This document shows positions 40,928 through 50,520 of a DNA stretch of 64,000 nucleotides, piece by piece; position 1 is the first letter of the stretch, and each line of letters begins with the position of its first letter. Made by a program: the position numbers and the translations under genes. Source of the DNA: Actinomycetota bacterium (GTDB taxonomy: Bacteria; Actinomycetota; Acidimicrobiia; Acidimicrobiales; RAAP-2); assembly GCA_009699875.1 (NCBI GenBank), contig WLNI01000001.1, forward strand, positions 372,001 to 436,000, given 5' to 3'. Below the pieces are notes generated by a model. The model was not told the DNA's origin. It saw only the letters and a list, made by a program, of their open reading frames with translations, and did no database searches.

Positions 40928-42121
40928 ATGAGTTCACCTCACCATGTTCCAAATCAGCTAGCGGAACAACTGCTTGATCCCACCCTCTACCTCGGGGATC
41001 CATTTGGTCTCTACCGAGAACTTCGAGAGTCGGCTCCCGTCGCCTGGTGCGAATCCAAAGGGTTTTGGGCAGTCACCTCCCATGAACTGGTGAGTCGAAT
41101 CAGTACTGATCCAGAACAGTTTTGTTCTGGCCGTGGGATCTTGGTCGAGGAGATAGGGGTTGTGTATGACAATCCTCCAACGATGATGCACACCGATCCT
41201 CCAGCACACACTCGCTATCGGCGCCTCGTGCAACCAAGTTTTAAACCCACCGCAGTTCGCGAACTTGAGTCATCGATTCGCTCGACCGCTACCTCGCTCA
41301 TCGATCAAATTCCAACAGGTGAGGACTGCGACATTGTTCGCACTCTTTCTATTCCCTACCCACTCCAAGTGATCTGCACGTTGCTCGGTGCCGACCCTTC
41401 AAAGTGGCCACTGTTTTTTGAATGGTCCGAAGCGGCAATCCCAGGGGCAGGCTCTCTCACCGCTGAACAGCGATCTGCCCGCCAGCTCGAGATGTGGGAA
41501 CACCTGATTAACCTCGCTGGTGCTCGACGAGCTGCGCCCACGACCGACGTCGTCTCTCAGCTCGCCCTGGCTGAAATCGATGGCGATCTTCTCTCTGAGC
41601 CAGAACTTGCGATGTTTCTCATCCAACTGTTGGTTGCGGGAAACGAGACCACACGGAACCTCATTTCGGGGGGACTGTTAGCGCTCGCCGAGCATCCCGA
41701 ACAGTATGCAGCACTCAAAGCGAATCCGTCTCTCATCCCTGTGGCCGTAGAAGAGCTCCTGCGGTGGACCACACCGGTCATCTCGTTCTTGCGCACCGCC
41801 ACGCGCGACACCTTCCTTGGAGATCAAGCCATCGCAAGCGGCGATCCAGTGTTGTTGATCTATGCCGCCGCCAATCGAGACCCTGCCGTCTTCGGCGATA
41901 CGGCCGATCTGCTCGACGTGACGAGAGACCCAAATCCGCACGTGAGCTTTGGATTTGGAACCCACTTTTGCCTAGGAGCTCCCCTGGCTCGACTCGAAGC
42001 GAGAGTTGTTCTCGAAGAGATTCTCGCTCGCTACGACACCATAGAGATCACCGGGACGGTGAAAAAAAGTCCAAGCTCTATTATCGCTGGCATTGATGAG
42101 GCAGTTCTGACACTTCGTTGA
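40928..42121 (+). CDS. Cytochrome P450
   Basis: I-helix LLVAGNETTRNLI; heme-binding HVSFGFGTHFCLGAPLARLEARV. Confidence 0.95.
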   Translation: MSSPHHVPNQLAEQLLDPTLYLGDPFGLYRELRESAPVAWCESKGFWAVTSHELVSRISTDPEQFCSGRGILVEEIGVVYDNPPTMMHTDPPAHTRYRRLVQPSFKPTAVRELESSIRSTATSLIDQIPTGEDCDIVRTLSIPYPLQVICTLLGADPSKWPLFFEWSEAAIPGAGSLTAEQRSARQLEMWEHLINLAGARRAAPTTDVVSQLALAEIDGDLLSEPELAMFLIQLLVAGNETTRNLISGGLLALAEHPEQYAALKANPSLIPVAVEELLRWTTPVISFLRTATRDTFLGDQAIASGDPVLLIYAAANRDPAVFGDTADLLDVTRDPNPHVSFGFGTHFCLGAPLARLEARVVLEEILARYDTIEITGTVKKSPSSIIAGIDEAVLTLR

Positions 42122-42134
42122 GTGCTTCGGAGAT

Positions 42135-43442
42135 CTACCCAGCTTGTTCGGCGGTGAACATTTCGAGCATCTCGGCAAATTTTGCTTTTGCCGCCTCATG
42201 ACGGCTTGGAATGTGTTCCGTGGGGATCTCATGAGGTTCGTATTTTTTCAATGCCGATCTGGCCACCGTTTGGCGGTGCACTTCGTCAGGACCGTCGTAG
42301 ATTCGAGCTGCTCTGGCGGCTCGGTACATAGCCTCTAGTGGCATATCTGAGGAGTATCCCAAGGAACCATGCGTCTGGAGCGATCGGTCAATCACGTTGT
42401 AGAGAACTTGCGCGCCGTAGTACTTGATCATGGCAATTTCATTCCGAGCGGCCGATGCTCCAACTTTGTCCATCTTCCAAGCCGCTTGAAGCGTCATGAG
42501 GCGAGCAGCATGCATTTCCGCCAACGAGTCTGCAATCCAGTTTTGGATGGTCTGCTTCTCTGAGAGGAGTGAGCCGTGGGTATAGCGAGAGACGGCTCGT
42601 TCACACATCATGTCAAACGCACGCTTGGACTGGCCAAGCCATCTCATGCAGTGGTGAATACGGCCAGGCCCCAAGCGGGCCTGTGCGAGTTGAAATCCTG
42701 CTCCTTCATTGCCGACAACGTTTTCGACTGGAACACGCACCGACTCATAAAGAATCTCTGCGTGGTTGCCGAACTTCCCATAAACCACTGAAGGATCGTC
42801 CATCGATCCCACGTCTCGAAGGATTGTGACGCCCGGGGTGTCCACGGGCACAATGATCATCGACGAGCCCTGATAGGGGTGGACGTCTGGATTCGTTACC
42901 GCCATCACGATCAAAAAGTCAGCGACAGAACCATTCGTTGTGTACCACTTTCGTCCATCAATAACCCATTCATCACCATCACGAATTGCACGCGTGCTTA
43001 ACAACGTTGGATCCGAACCTGCGGTGTGAGGTTCGGTCATTGAAAAACCGCTCCGAAGTGTTCCGTCAAGTAAGGGTTGAAGCCAACGCTCACGGTGCTC
43101 TTCACGACCTGACATCTCCATACCAATCGCCAACATCTCAGCGTTCCCAGAGTCGGGAGCATTATTTCCAAAGACCACGGGAGCGTATGGGCTCTGCCCA
43201 AGAATTTCATGCATCAGCCCGAGCCGGACTTGCCCAAAGCCCTTGCCTCCGAGTTCTGGAGGAAGGTGCGCAGCCCACAAGCCTCGCTCCTTCACTTGTT
43301 CTTGGAGAGGTTTCATCACCTTGATGACCTGCTCATAGGTCAGATCCAGCGTCTCGAGGGGGAAGACTTCCTCAACGACGAATCCCCTCATCCACTCCAG
43401 CTGCGCTTCAAATTCCGGTTCCGTTTCAAAATCCCAGGCCAT
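42135..43442 (-). CDS. Acyl-CoA dehydrogenase family protein
   Basis: GFSMTEPHTAGSDPT, DEWVIDGRKWYTTNGSVADF, RIYDGPDEVHRQTVARSAL; start likely MAWDF. Confidence 0.92.
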   Translation of the reverse strand: MAWDFETEPEFEAQLEWMRGFVVEEVFPLETLDLTYEQVIKVMKPLQEQVKERGLWAAHLPPELGGKGFGQVRLGLMHEILGQSPYAPVVFGNNAPDSGNAEMLAIGMEMSGREEHRERWLQPLLDGTLRSGFSMTEPHTAGSDPTLLSTRAIRDGDEWVIDGRKWYTTNGSVADFLIVMAVTNPDVHPYQGSSMIIVPVDTPGVTILRDVGSMDDPSVVYGKFGNHAEILYESVRVPVENVVGNEGAGFQLAQARLGPGRIHHCMRWLGQSKRAFDMMCERAVSRYTHGSLLSEKQTIQNWIADSLAEMHAARLMTLQAAWKMDKVGASAARNEIAMIKYYGAQVLYNVIDRSLQTHGSLGYSSDMPLEAMYRAARAARIYDGPDEVHRQTVARSALKKYEPHEIPTEHIPSRHEAAKAKFAEMLEMFTAEQAG

Positions 43443-43507
43443 AGTGCTTCCTCCTTCTCGGTGCTCCGTGAACTCGGCCCCTCCTCCGAACCCGCTAGCG
43501 TAGGAGC

Positions 43508-44590
43508 GTGCCAAACGACAACTCCACCACTATCAGTAGCACTCTCAGCGTACGTTCTGCGACTCCATTGAGTTCACGGGCGCTCACCAGCGAGGAACGA
43601 GCAGTCATTCGTTCAGCAGAGATCGCCCTTCTCGACGAAAAACGCCTTTTGAGCCCTGAGGAAATGAAGTCACTTGTGGAACTAGATATGGCTGCGACCT
43701 CAGCTCTGGCATCGCTCGCTCATGAAGTTCGACTCTCATGGTGTGGACCTTCAGTTGAGATCGAAGGGATCTTGTCGGCGAAAACAGGAGGCTGCCCCGA
43801 AGACTGTCACTTCTGCTCGCAGAGTTCGAAATTTGATACGCCTGTCAAAGCAACTCCTTTTCTCGACACCGATGAAGTATTAACCGCTGCAAAAGAAACA
43901 GCCGCACTCGGTGCCAGCGAATTTTGTATCGTCCTCGCCATCCGTGGACCTGATGAGCGAACCATGAATCGAATTCTTGAACTTGTGCCATTGGTGAAAG
44001 AAAAGACGGGACTAAACGTTGCTGTCAGTGCTGGAATCTTGTCACCAGAACAAGCGGTCCGCTTCGCCGAAGGTGGCGTGCACCGCTACAACCACAACCT
44101 TGAAACATCTCGATCTTTCTTCCCTTCGATCGTGACCACGCACTCATACGACGAGCGCCGAGACACGTGTGAGCTCGTTCGAGAAAATGGCATGGAACTC
44201 TGCTGTGGTGTCCTCCTCGGCATGGGTGAAACGGATGAACAACGACTTGAACTTTTGGTGGACCTCCAGGCGCTTGATCCTCAAGAAGTCCCCTTGAACT
44301 TTCTTAATCCACGGCCTGGGACGCCACTTGGGGACCGGCCGATAATGAGCGCGTTAGAAGCAATCCGCTGGATCGCTATGTTTCGTCTCGCGCTCCCCTC
44401 AACCATCCTTCGCTTTGCGGGTGGGAGAGAAGTGACCTTGCGAGAACTCCAGATCATGGGGATGACCTCAGGCATTAACGCATTGATCGTCGGCAACTAT
44501 TTGACGACCTTGGGGCGCTCCCCCGAGGAAGACTTTCAGATGCTCAAGGATCTCCAGATGCCTATCGGGGCACTGAGCGTCGCTCTTTAA
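43508..44590 (+). CDS. bioB: Biotin synthase BioB
   Basis: [16 protein letters not shown] radical-SAM CxxxCxx[34 protein letters not shown]. Confidence 0.94.
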   Translation: MPNDNSTTISSTLSVRSATPLSSRALTSEERAVIRSAEIALLDEKRLLSPEEMKSLVELDMAATSALASLAHEVRLSWCGPSVEIEGILSAKTGGCPEDCHFCSQSSKFDTPVKATPFLDTDEVLTAAKETAALGASEFCIVLAIRGPDERTMNRILELVPLVKEKTGLNVAVSAGILSPEQAVRFAEGGVHRYNHNLETSRSFFPSIVTTHSYDERRDTCELVRENGMELCCGVLLGMGETDEQRLELLVDLQALDPQEVPLNFLNPRPGTPLGDRPIMSALEAIRWIAMFRLALPSTILRFAGGREVTLRELQIMGMTSGINALIVGNYLTTLGRSPEEDFQMLKDLQMPIGALSVAL

Positions 44591-44594
44591 CTCC

Positions 44595-44780
44595 ATGAAC
44601 TTCTGTTCGGGCTGTGGCAAAGAACTCTCGGTTTGTGCAGGCTGTCGTCAAGAGGACCCACCGCATTTTTGTTCGATCTGTGGCAATTGGATGGCGGTCC
44701 AAGTAGCGCCAACGGGCTGGAAGGCAACGTGCCGAGAGCACGGGACACTTGAAGAGATTGAGATTACGTCGCCTCTCTAG
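44595..44780 (+). CDS. bsaP: Small Cys-rich protein, probable biotin synthase auxiliary protein (BsaP-like)
   Basis: 61 aa, CSGCG / CAGC / CSICG / C-x2-H motifs, MAVQVAPTGWKATCREHG, 5 bp downstream of bioB. Confidence 0.75.
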   Translation: MNFCSGCGKELSVCAGCRQEDPPHFCSICGNWMAVQVAPTGWKATCREHGTLEEIEITSPL

Positions 44781-45459
44781 CGTTTCTCCTTGATGACTCA
44801 TCTTCAAGGTAAGCCACAACGCCATCGAGTTCGCTGGCGTCGAAAACATCAAAACCATCTACGTCTCGAAGCCAATTGATATTTCGAGACAAGAGCTCGC
44901 CATTCCCACTGCGATCATTCAGTACGACAAAGACCTTGCTCTTCTCGAGCTGTCGCTCTAAGACCTCATGACAAAGTCGTACATTCGATAAGGTCCCAAG
45001 GATCGAATCTGAGATCAACAGCACCACATCAGGCTCAAGCGCTACGCAGAGATCAATCGCATCAGCGTCGCTGGCTTGGGGACTTCGAAGACCTCCAGCT
45101 GTTTCAAAAAACACGACGTTGCATTCCTCGCCAACAGCAGCGAACTTGAGGAGGTCCGCTTTTGAAGGGGGTGTCACCCCAAGTTGGGTTGCCGCCATCG
45201 GAGGAGCCAAAGCAACTCCAAGACTCAGCGACGCAGGACACACCGTTTCAGGACTCTCTCCGGTGGCTAGCGCCAAGATATTGGCGTCGCGACTCTCGAC
45301 GCTGTCTCCTGGATCAAACGATTGAACAAGTTTTCGAGCTGACACCTGAAGTCCTCGGCTCCGTAGCGACGTCAAGACTGCCGCACCCACCCAGGTCTTG
45401 CCCACGTCGGTCCCTGTTCCGACCACGACAACTCGAAGTGGGTGTCTGGTTCCTGTCAT
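44764..45459 (-). CDS. bioD: Dethiobiotin synthetase
   Basis: RVVVVGTGTDVGKTWVGAAVLTSLRSRG, KLVQSFDPGD, FETAGGLRSP; start MTGTRHPLR at 45459. Confidence 0.9.
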   Translation of the reverse strand: MTGTRHPLRVVVVGTGTDVGKTWVGAAVLTSLRSRGLQVSARKLVQSFDPGDSVESRDANILALATGESPETVCPASLSLGVALAPPMAATQLGVTPPSKADLLKFAAVGEECNVVFFETAGGLRSPQASDADAIDLCVALEPDVVLLISDSILGTLSNVRLCHEVLERQLEKSKVFVVLNDRSGNGELLSRNINWLRDVDGFDVFDASELDGVVAYLEDESSRRNAREAT

Positions 45460-45552
45460 CCTAAGATTCAACACTACGTGGGACCGGTAGTGTGATCTTG
45501 GCGAGGTTACGCCCTGAGCCTGGGAAGATTGAAGAGAGAAAAAGGAGACATC

Positions 45553-46026
45553 ATGATCACTATCGGAGTCGTTGACACGATGTTTGCGAGATTCGACATG
45601 GGCGGTGCTGCCCTTGACGAGTTGGCCACCTGTCCCGGTCATGGTGAGACTTTCAGCGTGATCCGCCAGACGGTTCCAGGGTTCAAAGATCTCGCCGTAG
45701 CCGCGAAGAATATGATCGAGCGCCAAGGGGCCTCAATCGTGGTCGCATGCGGCATGCCAGGGAGCGCCGACATCGACAAGGTCTGTGCCCATGAGGCGAG
45801 CCAAGGAATCATGCAGGCCCAGCTCATGACAAGCACTCCAATCCTGGAAGTCTTTGTCTACGAAGACGAGGCTGCCGAAGCCGACTTGGCCTCAGTCTTC
45901 GAGAATCGAACGAAAGATCATGCTCGCAATGCCTATTGGATGCTCTTCGAACCTGAACAACTCATTGCTCGAGCTGGCCATGGCATCCGTCAAGGTTTCG
46001 GACACGCTGGACCACTGAACGCGTAA
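45553..46026 (+). CDS. ribC: Archaeal-type riboflavin synthase (RibC family)
   Basis: IGVVDTMFARFDMG, RQTVPGFKDLAVAAK, VACGMPGSADIDKVCAHEASQGIMQAQLMT, ILEVFVYEDEA, GHGIRQGFGHAGP; RBS AAAGGAGA upstream. Confidence 0.88.
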   Translation: MITIGVVDTMFARFDMGGAALDELATCPGHGETFSVIRQTVPGFKDLAVAAKNMIERQGASIVVACGMPGSADIDKVCAHEASQGIMQAQLMTSTPILEVFVYEDEAAEADLASVFENRTKDHARNAYWMLFEPEQLIARAGHGIRQGFGHAGPLNA

Positions 46027-46032
46027 AGCGAT

Positions 46033-47142
46033 TCAGACCTCGATATCTCGAGGAAGTCCTAAGACCTTTTCCGCAATGATGGAGCGCTGAACCGCAAATG
46101 TTCCGCCGCCAATCGTGAGCGCAGGCGAATAAAGAAACCCATGAAGCCACTGATGCTCAGCTGAGAAGGGCTCCGCTTGACACATCGCACGCGCTCCCAT
46201 GAGGTCAAGGGCAAGATTCATTGCGTCTTGACCGAGGTCGTCAGCAAGCGCTTTGCGAGTCGACGCCTCAGGTCCTGGGGTCTGTCCGGCAATGGCCGAT
46301 GAGACAAGTCGTAATTTGAGCGCTCGAAGGGCTTGTGCCCTCACCCACAGAGCGGTGACACGCTCTCGAAGAAGTGGCTTGTCTTCAAGGTGACACGATC
46401 GAGCAAATTCGAGAAGTTGATCAATCGTTGGACCACTCCCCCATAAGAGACCTTCGCCAGAGAGCGACACGCGCTCGTTCGACAGCGTGACCTTGGCCAA
46501 CCTCCAGCCATCATTCACATCCCCGATGACATTGTCATGAGGAATCCTGACGTCATCGAAAAACACTTCATTAAATGCATGGTCACCCGTCATGTCGATC
46601 AAGGGCCGAATTGAGATACCGGGAAGATCCATCGGGCACACAAAATAAGTAATTCCATGATGGCGTTCGGCCTCGGAATTTGTTCTCGCTAATAAAATCC
46701 CAAACGATGCGATGTGGGCTCCACTCGTCCACACTTTTGAGCCGTTCACCACCCACTCATCACCATCTCGAACGGCCGTCGTCAATAACGCAGAAAGATC
46801 TGAGCCAGCGGAAGGCTCAGAAAAGAGTTGGCACCAAAACTGCTCTCCAGAAATCAATGTGGGAAGCCAGCGATCCTGCTGCTCTTTAGTCCCAGCGGCC
46901 AACAATGTAGGACCTGCCCATCCGATCCCAATGGGGTTGATGGGACGGCGAATCTTTGCCTTTGAGAGCACCTCGTCAATGACGAGTTGCTCTTCGGGGT
47001 CCGCCCCAATCCCCCAGGGGGACGGCCAGTGTGGGGTCACATAGCCAGCAGCCGCCAAGTCGGCTCCTGTTGGCTCAGGGTGGGCTTCGAGCCAGTCGTT
47101 GAGGTCCTCTCGGATTGAATGTTCCCTTTTCACGTCTGCCAT
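46033..47142 (-). CDS. Acyl-CoA dehydrogenase family protein
   Basis: CQLFSEPSAGSDLSALLTTAVRDGDEWVVNGSKVWTSGA, LTIGGGTFAVQRSIIAEKVLGLPRD. Confidence 0.92.
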   Translation of the reverse strand: MADVKREHSIREDLNDWLEAHPEPTGADLAAAGYVTPHWPSPWGIGADPEEQLVIDEVLSKAKIRRPINPIGIGWAGPTLLAAGTKEQQDRWLPTLISGEQFWCQLFSEPSAGSDLSALLTTAVRDGDEWVVNGSKVWTSGAHIASFGILLARTNSEAERHHGITYFVCPMDLPGISIRPLIDMTGDHAFNEVFFDDVRIPHDNVIGDVNDGWRLAKVTLSNERVSLSGEGLLWGSGPTIDQLLEFARSCHLEDKPLLRERVTALWVRAQALRALKLRLVSSAIAGQTPGPEASTRKALADDLGQDAMNLALDLMGARAMCQAEPFSAEHQWLHGFLYSPALTIGGGTFAVQRSIIAEKVLGLPRDIEV

Positions 47143-47213
47143 GTCTGTAGCGTAGGCTCGCCGCCAACTCCTCGCTACCATTTGGAGTCAACGCCAAGCA
47201 AGGGGGAAATTGA

Positions 47214-48833
47214 ATGTCGAGTTGGAACTATGCCGACGTTTGGGAAGAAATTGCCAAGATCCAACCGGAGCAGCCCGCCATTGTCCAGGGTTCTCGAACC
47301 ATCTCATGGGGGGAGTTTGAAGAGCGTTCTCGAGGGGTCGCTGACTGGATGCTCTCGCTCGGTGCTCAGTACCAAGACAAGATTGCTCTCTACCTTTACA
47401 ACAGTCCTGAATATATGGAAGGAACCTTCGCCGCATTTCGTACCGGCCTCGTCCCAGTAAACACGAACTACCGGTACGGAAACGAGGAGCTTCTCTATCT
47501 TTGGGAAAATGCTGACGCTCTTGCCGTTATTTTTCATGGTTCCTTCGCCGAACGAATCGAATCGATAAAGGACCAGTGCACAAAAGTAAAAGGGTGGCTC
47601 TGGGTTGACGACGGTGCAGGCCCTTGCCCTGCGTGGGCAACGCCCTACGAGAGCGTGACCAGTGAGGTTCCAAACTCACTCGACTTCGAGTGGTCTCGAA
47701 CTGCAGACGATCTTTTGATGCTCTATACCGGTGGGACAACCGGCATGCCCAAAGGCGTCATGTGGCGTCAAGACGATCTCTTTGTGCTCGTCAATGGCGG
47801 AGAGACCGGTCGCTACGACACGACGAAAGGCGTCGATGATGTCACCAGGGTTGTCACGTCGCAGGGTCCGGGCATGACACTGCTTCCCGTCTGCCCCCTG
47901 ATGCATGGAACAGGGATGTTTACAGCCCTCAAAATACTTTCTGAAGCTGGCCGCCTTGTGCTGATGGAAGATCGTCACTACGACCCAGAAACACTCGCTC
48001 GGACTATCGGTGACGAGAGTGTCAATGTCATCGTCATCGTTGGTGATCCATTTGCTCGCCCACTCGTAGATGTTCTCAATGAGCATCCAGATTCGTATTC
48101 GCTTGCGTCTCTCTTAGTCATCATGTCGTCGGGGGCCATGTGGAGTGAGGACGTCAAGCAAGGACTTTTGTCACATAATCCCAACATGATGTTGATCGAT
48201 GCATTCTCTTCTTCAGAAGCACTTGGCATGGGGAGTTCAGTTTCAACGGGGAACTCTGCGGCCGCCACTGCGGAGTTCAAACTTGGTCCTCATGTTCGCG
48301 TGATTGATGAAGATGGAAACGATATTGCACCTGGCGCTGAGACGCCCGGTGTTTTAGCGCTCGGAGGGCGAAATCCTCTTGGGTATTACAAGGATGACGT
48401 CAAGACTGCAGCGACATTCAGAGTGATTGATGGAAAGCGCTACAGCGTCCCAGGCGACTTTGCCAAGGTTCACGAAGATGGGACCATCCAACTGCTCGGA
48501 CGCGGTTCACAGTGCATCAACACGGCTGGCGAAAAAGTATTTCCCGAAGAAGTTGAGGAAATATTGAAACGACATCCACAGATCCTTGACGCATGCGTCG
48601 TTGGAATCCCCGACCCAAAGACCGGAGAGCGAGTCGTTGCCGCAATTGAAGTGGAATCAGGCGCTGCCCCAGAAGCTGACGAGGTGATCACCCACGTGAA
48701 AGAACATCTCGCGCACTACAAGGCCCCAAAAAATGTGCGGATCGTTTCGACAATCGGACGCTCGCCATCGGGAAAGATGGACTACGGCCGTCACAAGACC
48801 GAAGCTATCGAGTGGATGGAGAGCCACAAATAG
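47214..48833 (+). CDS. Acyl-CoA synthetase (FadD family, adenylate-forming)
   Basis: LYTGGTTGMPKGVMWRQDD, INTAGEKVFPEEVEEILKRHP, RSPSGKMDY. Confidence 0.93.
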   Translation: MSSWNYADVWEEIAKIQPEQPAIVQGSRTISWGEFEERSRGVADWMLSLGAQYQDKIALYLYNSPEYMEGTFAAFRTGLVPVNTNYRYGNEELLYLWENADALAVIFHGSFAERIESIKDQCTKVKGWLWVDDGAGPCPAWATPYESVTSEVPNSLDFEWSRTADDLLMLYTGGTTGMPKGVMWRQDDLFVLVNGGETGRYDTTKGVDDVTRVVTSQGPGMTLLPVCPLMHGTGMFTALKILSEAGRLVLMEDRHYDPETLARTIGDESVNVIVIVGDPFARPLVDVLNEHPDSYSLASLLVIMSSGAMWSEDVKQGLLSHNPNMMLIDAFSSSEALGMGSSVSTGNSAAATAEFKLGPHVRVIDEDGNDIAPGAETPGVLALGGRNPLGYYKDDVKTAATFRVIDGKRYSVPGDFAKVHEDGTIQLLGRGSQCINTAGEKVFPEEVEEILKRHPQILDACVVGIPDPKTGERVVAAIEVESGAAPEADEVITHVKEHLAHYKAPKNVRIVSTIGRSPSGKMDYGRHKTEAIEWMESHK

Positions 48834-48884
48834 CCCATCGAATCAGGGCTTCAGGGTTATGGCGCGTTGACCGTGACGGACGAG

Positions 48885-48898
48885 TGCACTGTGTTCTA
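48885..48898. promoter_or_regulatory. Degenerate KstR-like half-palindrome upstream of FadD19-like gene
   Basis: TGCACTGTGTTCTA, identical to the 59786 site at 11/14 positions; right half GTTCTA intact, left AAC is ACT. Confidence 0.3.
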
Positions 48899-48906
48899 GT
48901 CTCTGC

Positions 48907-50520
48907 GTGGTGCAGTTCAATCTCGCAGATCTCTTCGAAGCGGCAGTCGACGCCTATCCTGAGCGTGAATATCTGATCGCTAATGGCGTCCGACGGACCT
49001 ACGCCGAAATGGAAGCTCGAGCAAACCGCCTTGCCCATCATCTGAGCGATGCTGGCGTTGGGCCAGGAGATCACGTCGGGATTTATGCCTACAACTCGGT
49101 CGAATGGGTAGAAACTGCCTGGGCTGTTTTCAAACTTCGAGCAATCTGGATCAATATCAACTACCGCTACGTCGAAGAAGAGCTTCGGTATCTCTTTGGC
49201 AACGCAGACTTGAAGGCACTTGTCCTCCAGCGAGAGTTTGCTCCTCGAGTCGCTGCACTCTTTGATGAACTCCCCACCCTTCATCATCTCGTCGTGATTG
49301 AAGACGGTTCAGGGGAAGAAAACCCCACCACCGATTCGGTGCTCTACGAAGACGCCATGGCAGGCGGGTCACCACTCCGTGACTTTGCTCCCCGCTCTGA
49401 GGAAGATCTCTACATTCTCTACACCGGTGGAACAACTGGTATGCCTAAGGGTGTTGTGTGGCAACACCGAGACGTCTTCTATGCGCTCGGTGGCGGTGTT
49501 GACCCAACGACGAATACTCGAGTGCTCGACCCCTCAGAGATGGTGGGAAAGGGTGCTGGGGGCGTCATCACCCACTTGCCGATTGCACCGCTTATGCACG
49601 GAGCCACCCAGTGGGCGGTCATGGGGCGAAGTTTTGTCGGTGATCGAATTGTCCTCATGGACAAGTTCAATCCAGATGACGTCTGGACACTGATTCAGAA
49701 TGAAAAGGTCAACTCCGTTATGGTGACCGGCGATGCAATGGCCAAGCCACTTATCGAGTCCCTTAGCGATGACTCTGGATATGATTTGTCGTCGCTTTTC
49801 GCCGTCGTCTCATCTGCCGCTCTCTTTAGTGCTCCGGTAAAAGATGAATTCTTCAAGCGTTTCCCAGATCTCTTCATCACCGACGCCATCGGATCGTCAG
49901 AGAGTGGCAACAACGGGATGACAATGATCTCCAAGGACAACACAGCTATGAAATCCGGTCCTACGGTGAGCATCTTGGGCGACACGGTCGTCTTTGATGA
50001 GGACCTCATCCCAGTTGTTCCTGGCTCTGGTGTTATCGGAAAGATCGCGCGCTCTGGGGACATCCCCGTGGGGTACTACAACGACCCCGTAAAGACTGCG
50101 GAGGTCTTCTTTGAAGTCGAAGGTACTCGCTACGTCATGCCTGGTGATTTTGCAACCATTGAAACTGACGGATCGGTCACCCTCTTAGGTCGAGGTTCGG
50201 TGGTTATCAACTCTGGGGGAGAAAAAATCTTCCCCGAAGAGGTTGAGTCAGCAGTTCGATCTCATCCTGATGTCTTTGACGCCATCGTCGTCGGTGCCCC
50301 CGACGAGCGCTGGGGACAAACAGTCGCAGCGATCGTGGCCCTACGAGAAGAGCATTCACTCAATCTCGCTGCACTACAGGACTATTGTCGCAACAAAGTC
50401 GCAGGGTACAAACTCCCTCGCCGCCTCTTTGTAGTTGACACAATTCAACGATCACCAAGTGGAAAACCTGATTATCGATGGGCAACCACTATCGTTGAAA
50501 CGCTTGAACCCCACGTCTGA
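48907..50520 (+). CDS. Acyl-CoA synthetase, FadD19-like
   Basis: FNLADLFEAAVDAYPEREYLIANGVRRTYAEME, ININYRYVEEELRYLFGNADLKALV, LYTGGTTGMPKGVVWQHRD. Confidence 0.88.
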   Translation: MVQFNLADLFEAAVDAYPEREYLIANGVRRTYAEMEARANRLAHHLSDAGVGPGDHVGIYAYNSVEWVETAWAVFKLRAIWININYRYVEEELRYLFGNADLKALVLQREFAPRVAALFDELPTLHHLVVIEDGSGEENPTTDSVLYEDAMAGGSPLRDFAPRSEEDLYILYTGGTTGMPKGVVWQHRDVFYALGGGVDPTTNTRVLDPSEMVGKGAGGVITHLPIAPLMHGATQWAVMGRSFVGDRIVLMDKFNPDDVWTLIQNEKVNSVMVTGDAMAKPLIESLSDDSGYDLSSLFAVVSSAALFSAPVKDEFFKRFPDLFITDAIGSSESGNNGMTMISKDNTAMKSGPTVSILGDTVVFDEDLIPVVPGSGVIGKIARSGDIPVGYYNDPVKTAEVFFEVEGTRYVMPGDFATIETDGSVTLLGRGSVVINSGGEKIFPEEVESAVRSHPDVFDAIVVGAPDERWGQTVAAIVALREEHSLNLAALQDYCRNKVAGYKLPRRLFVVDTIQRSPSGKPDYRWATTIVETLEPHV

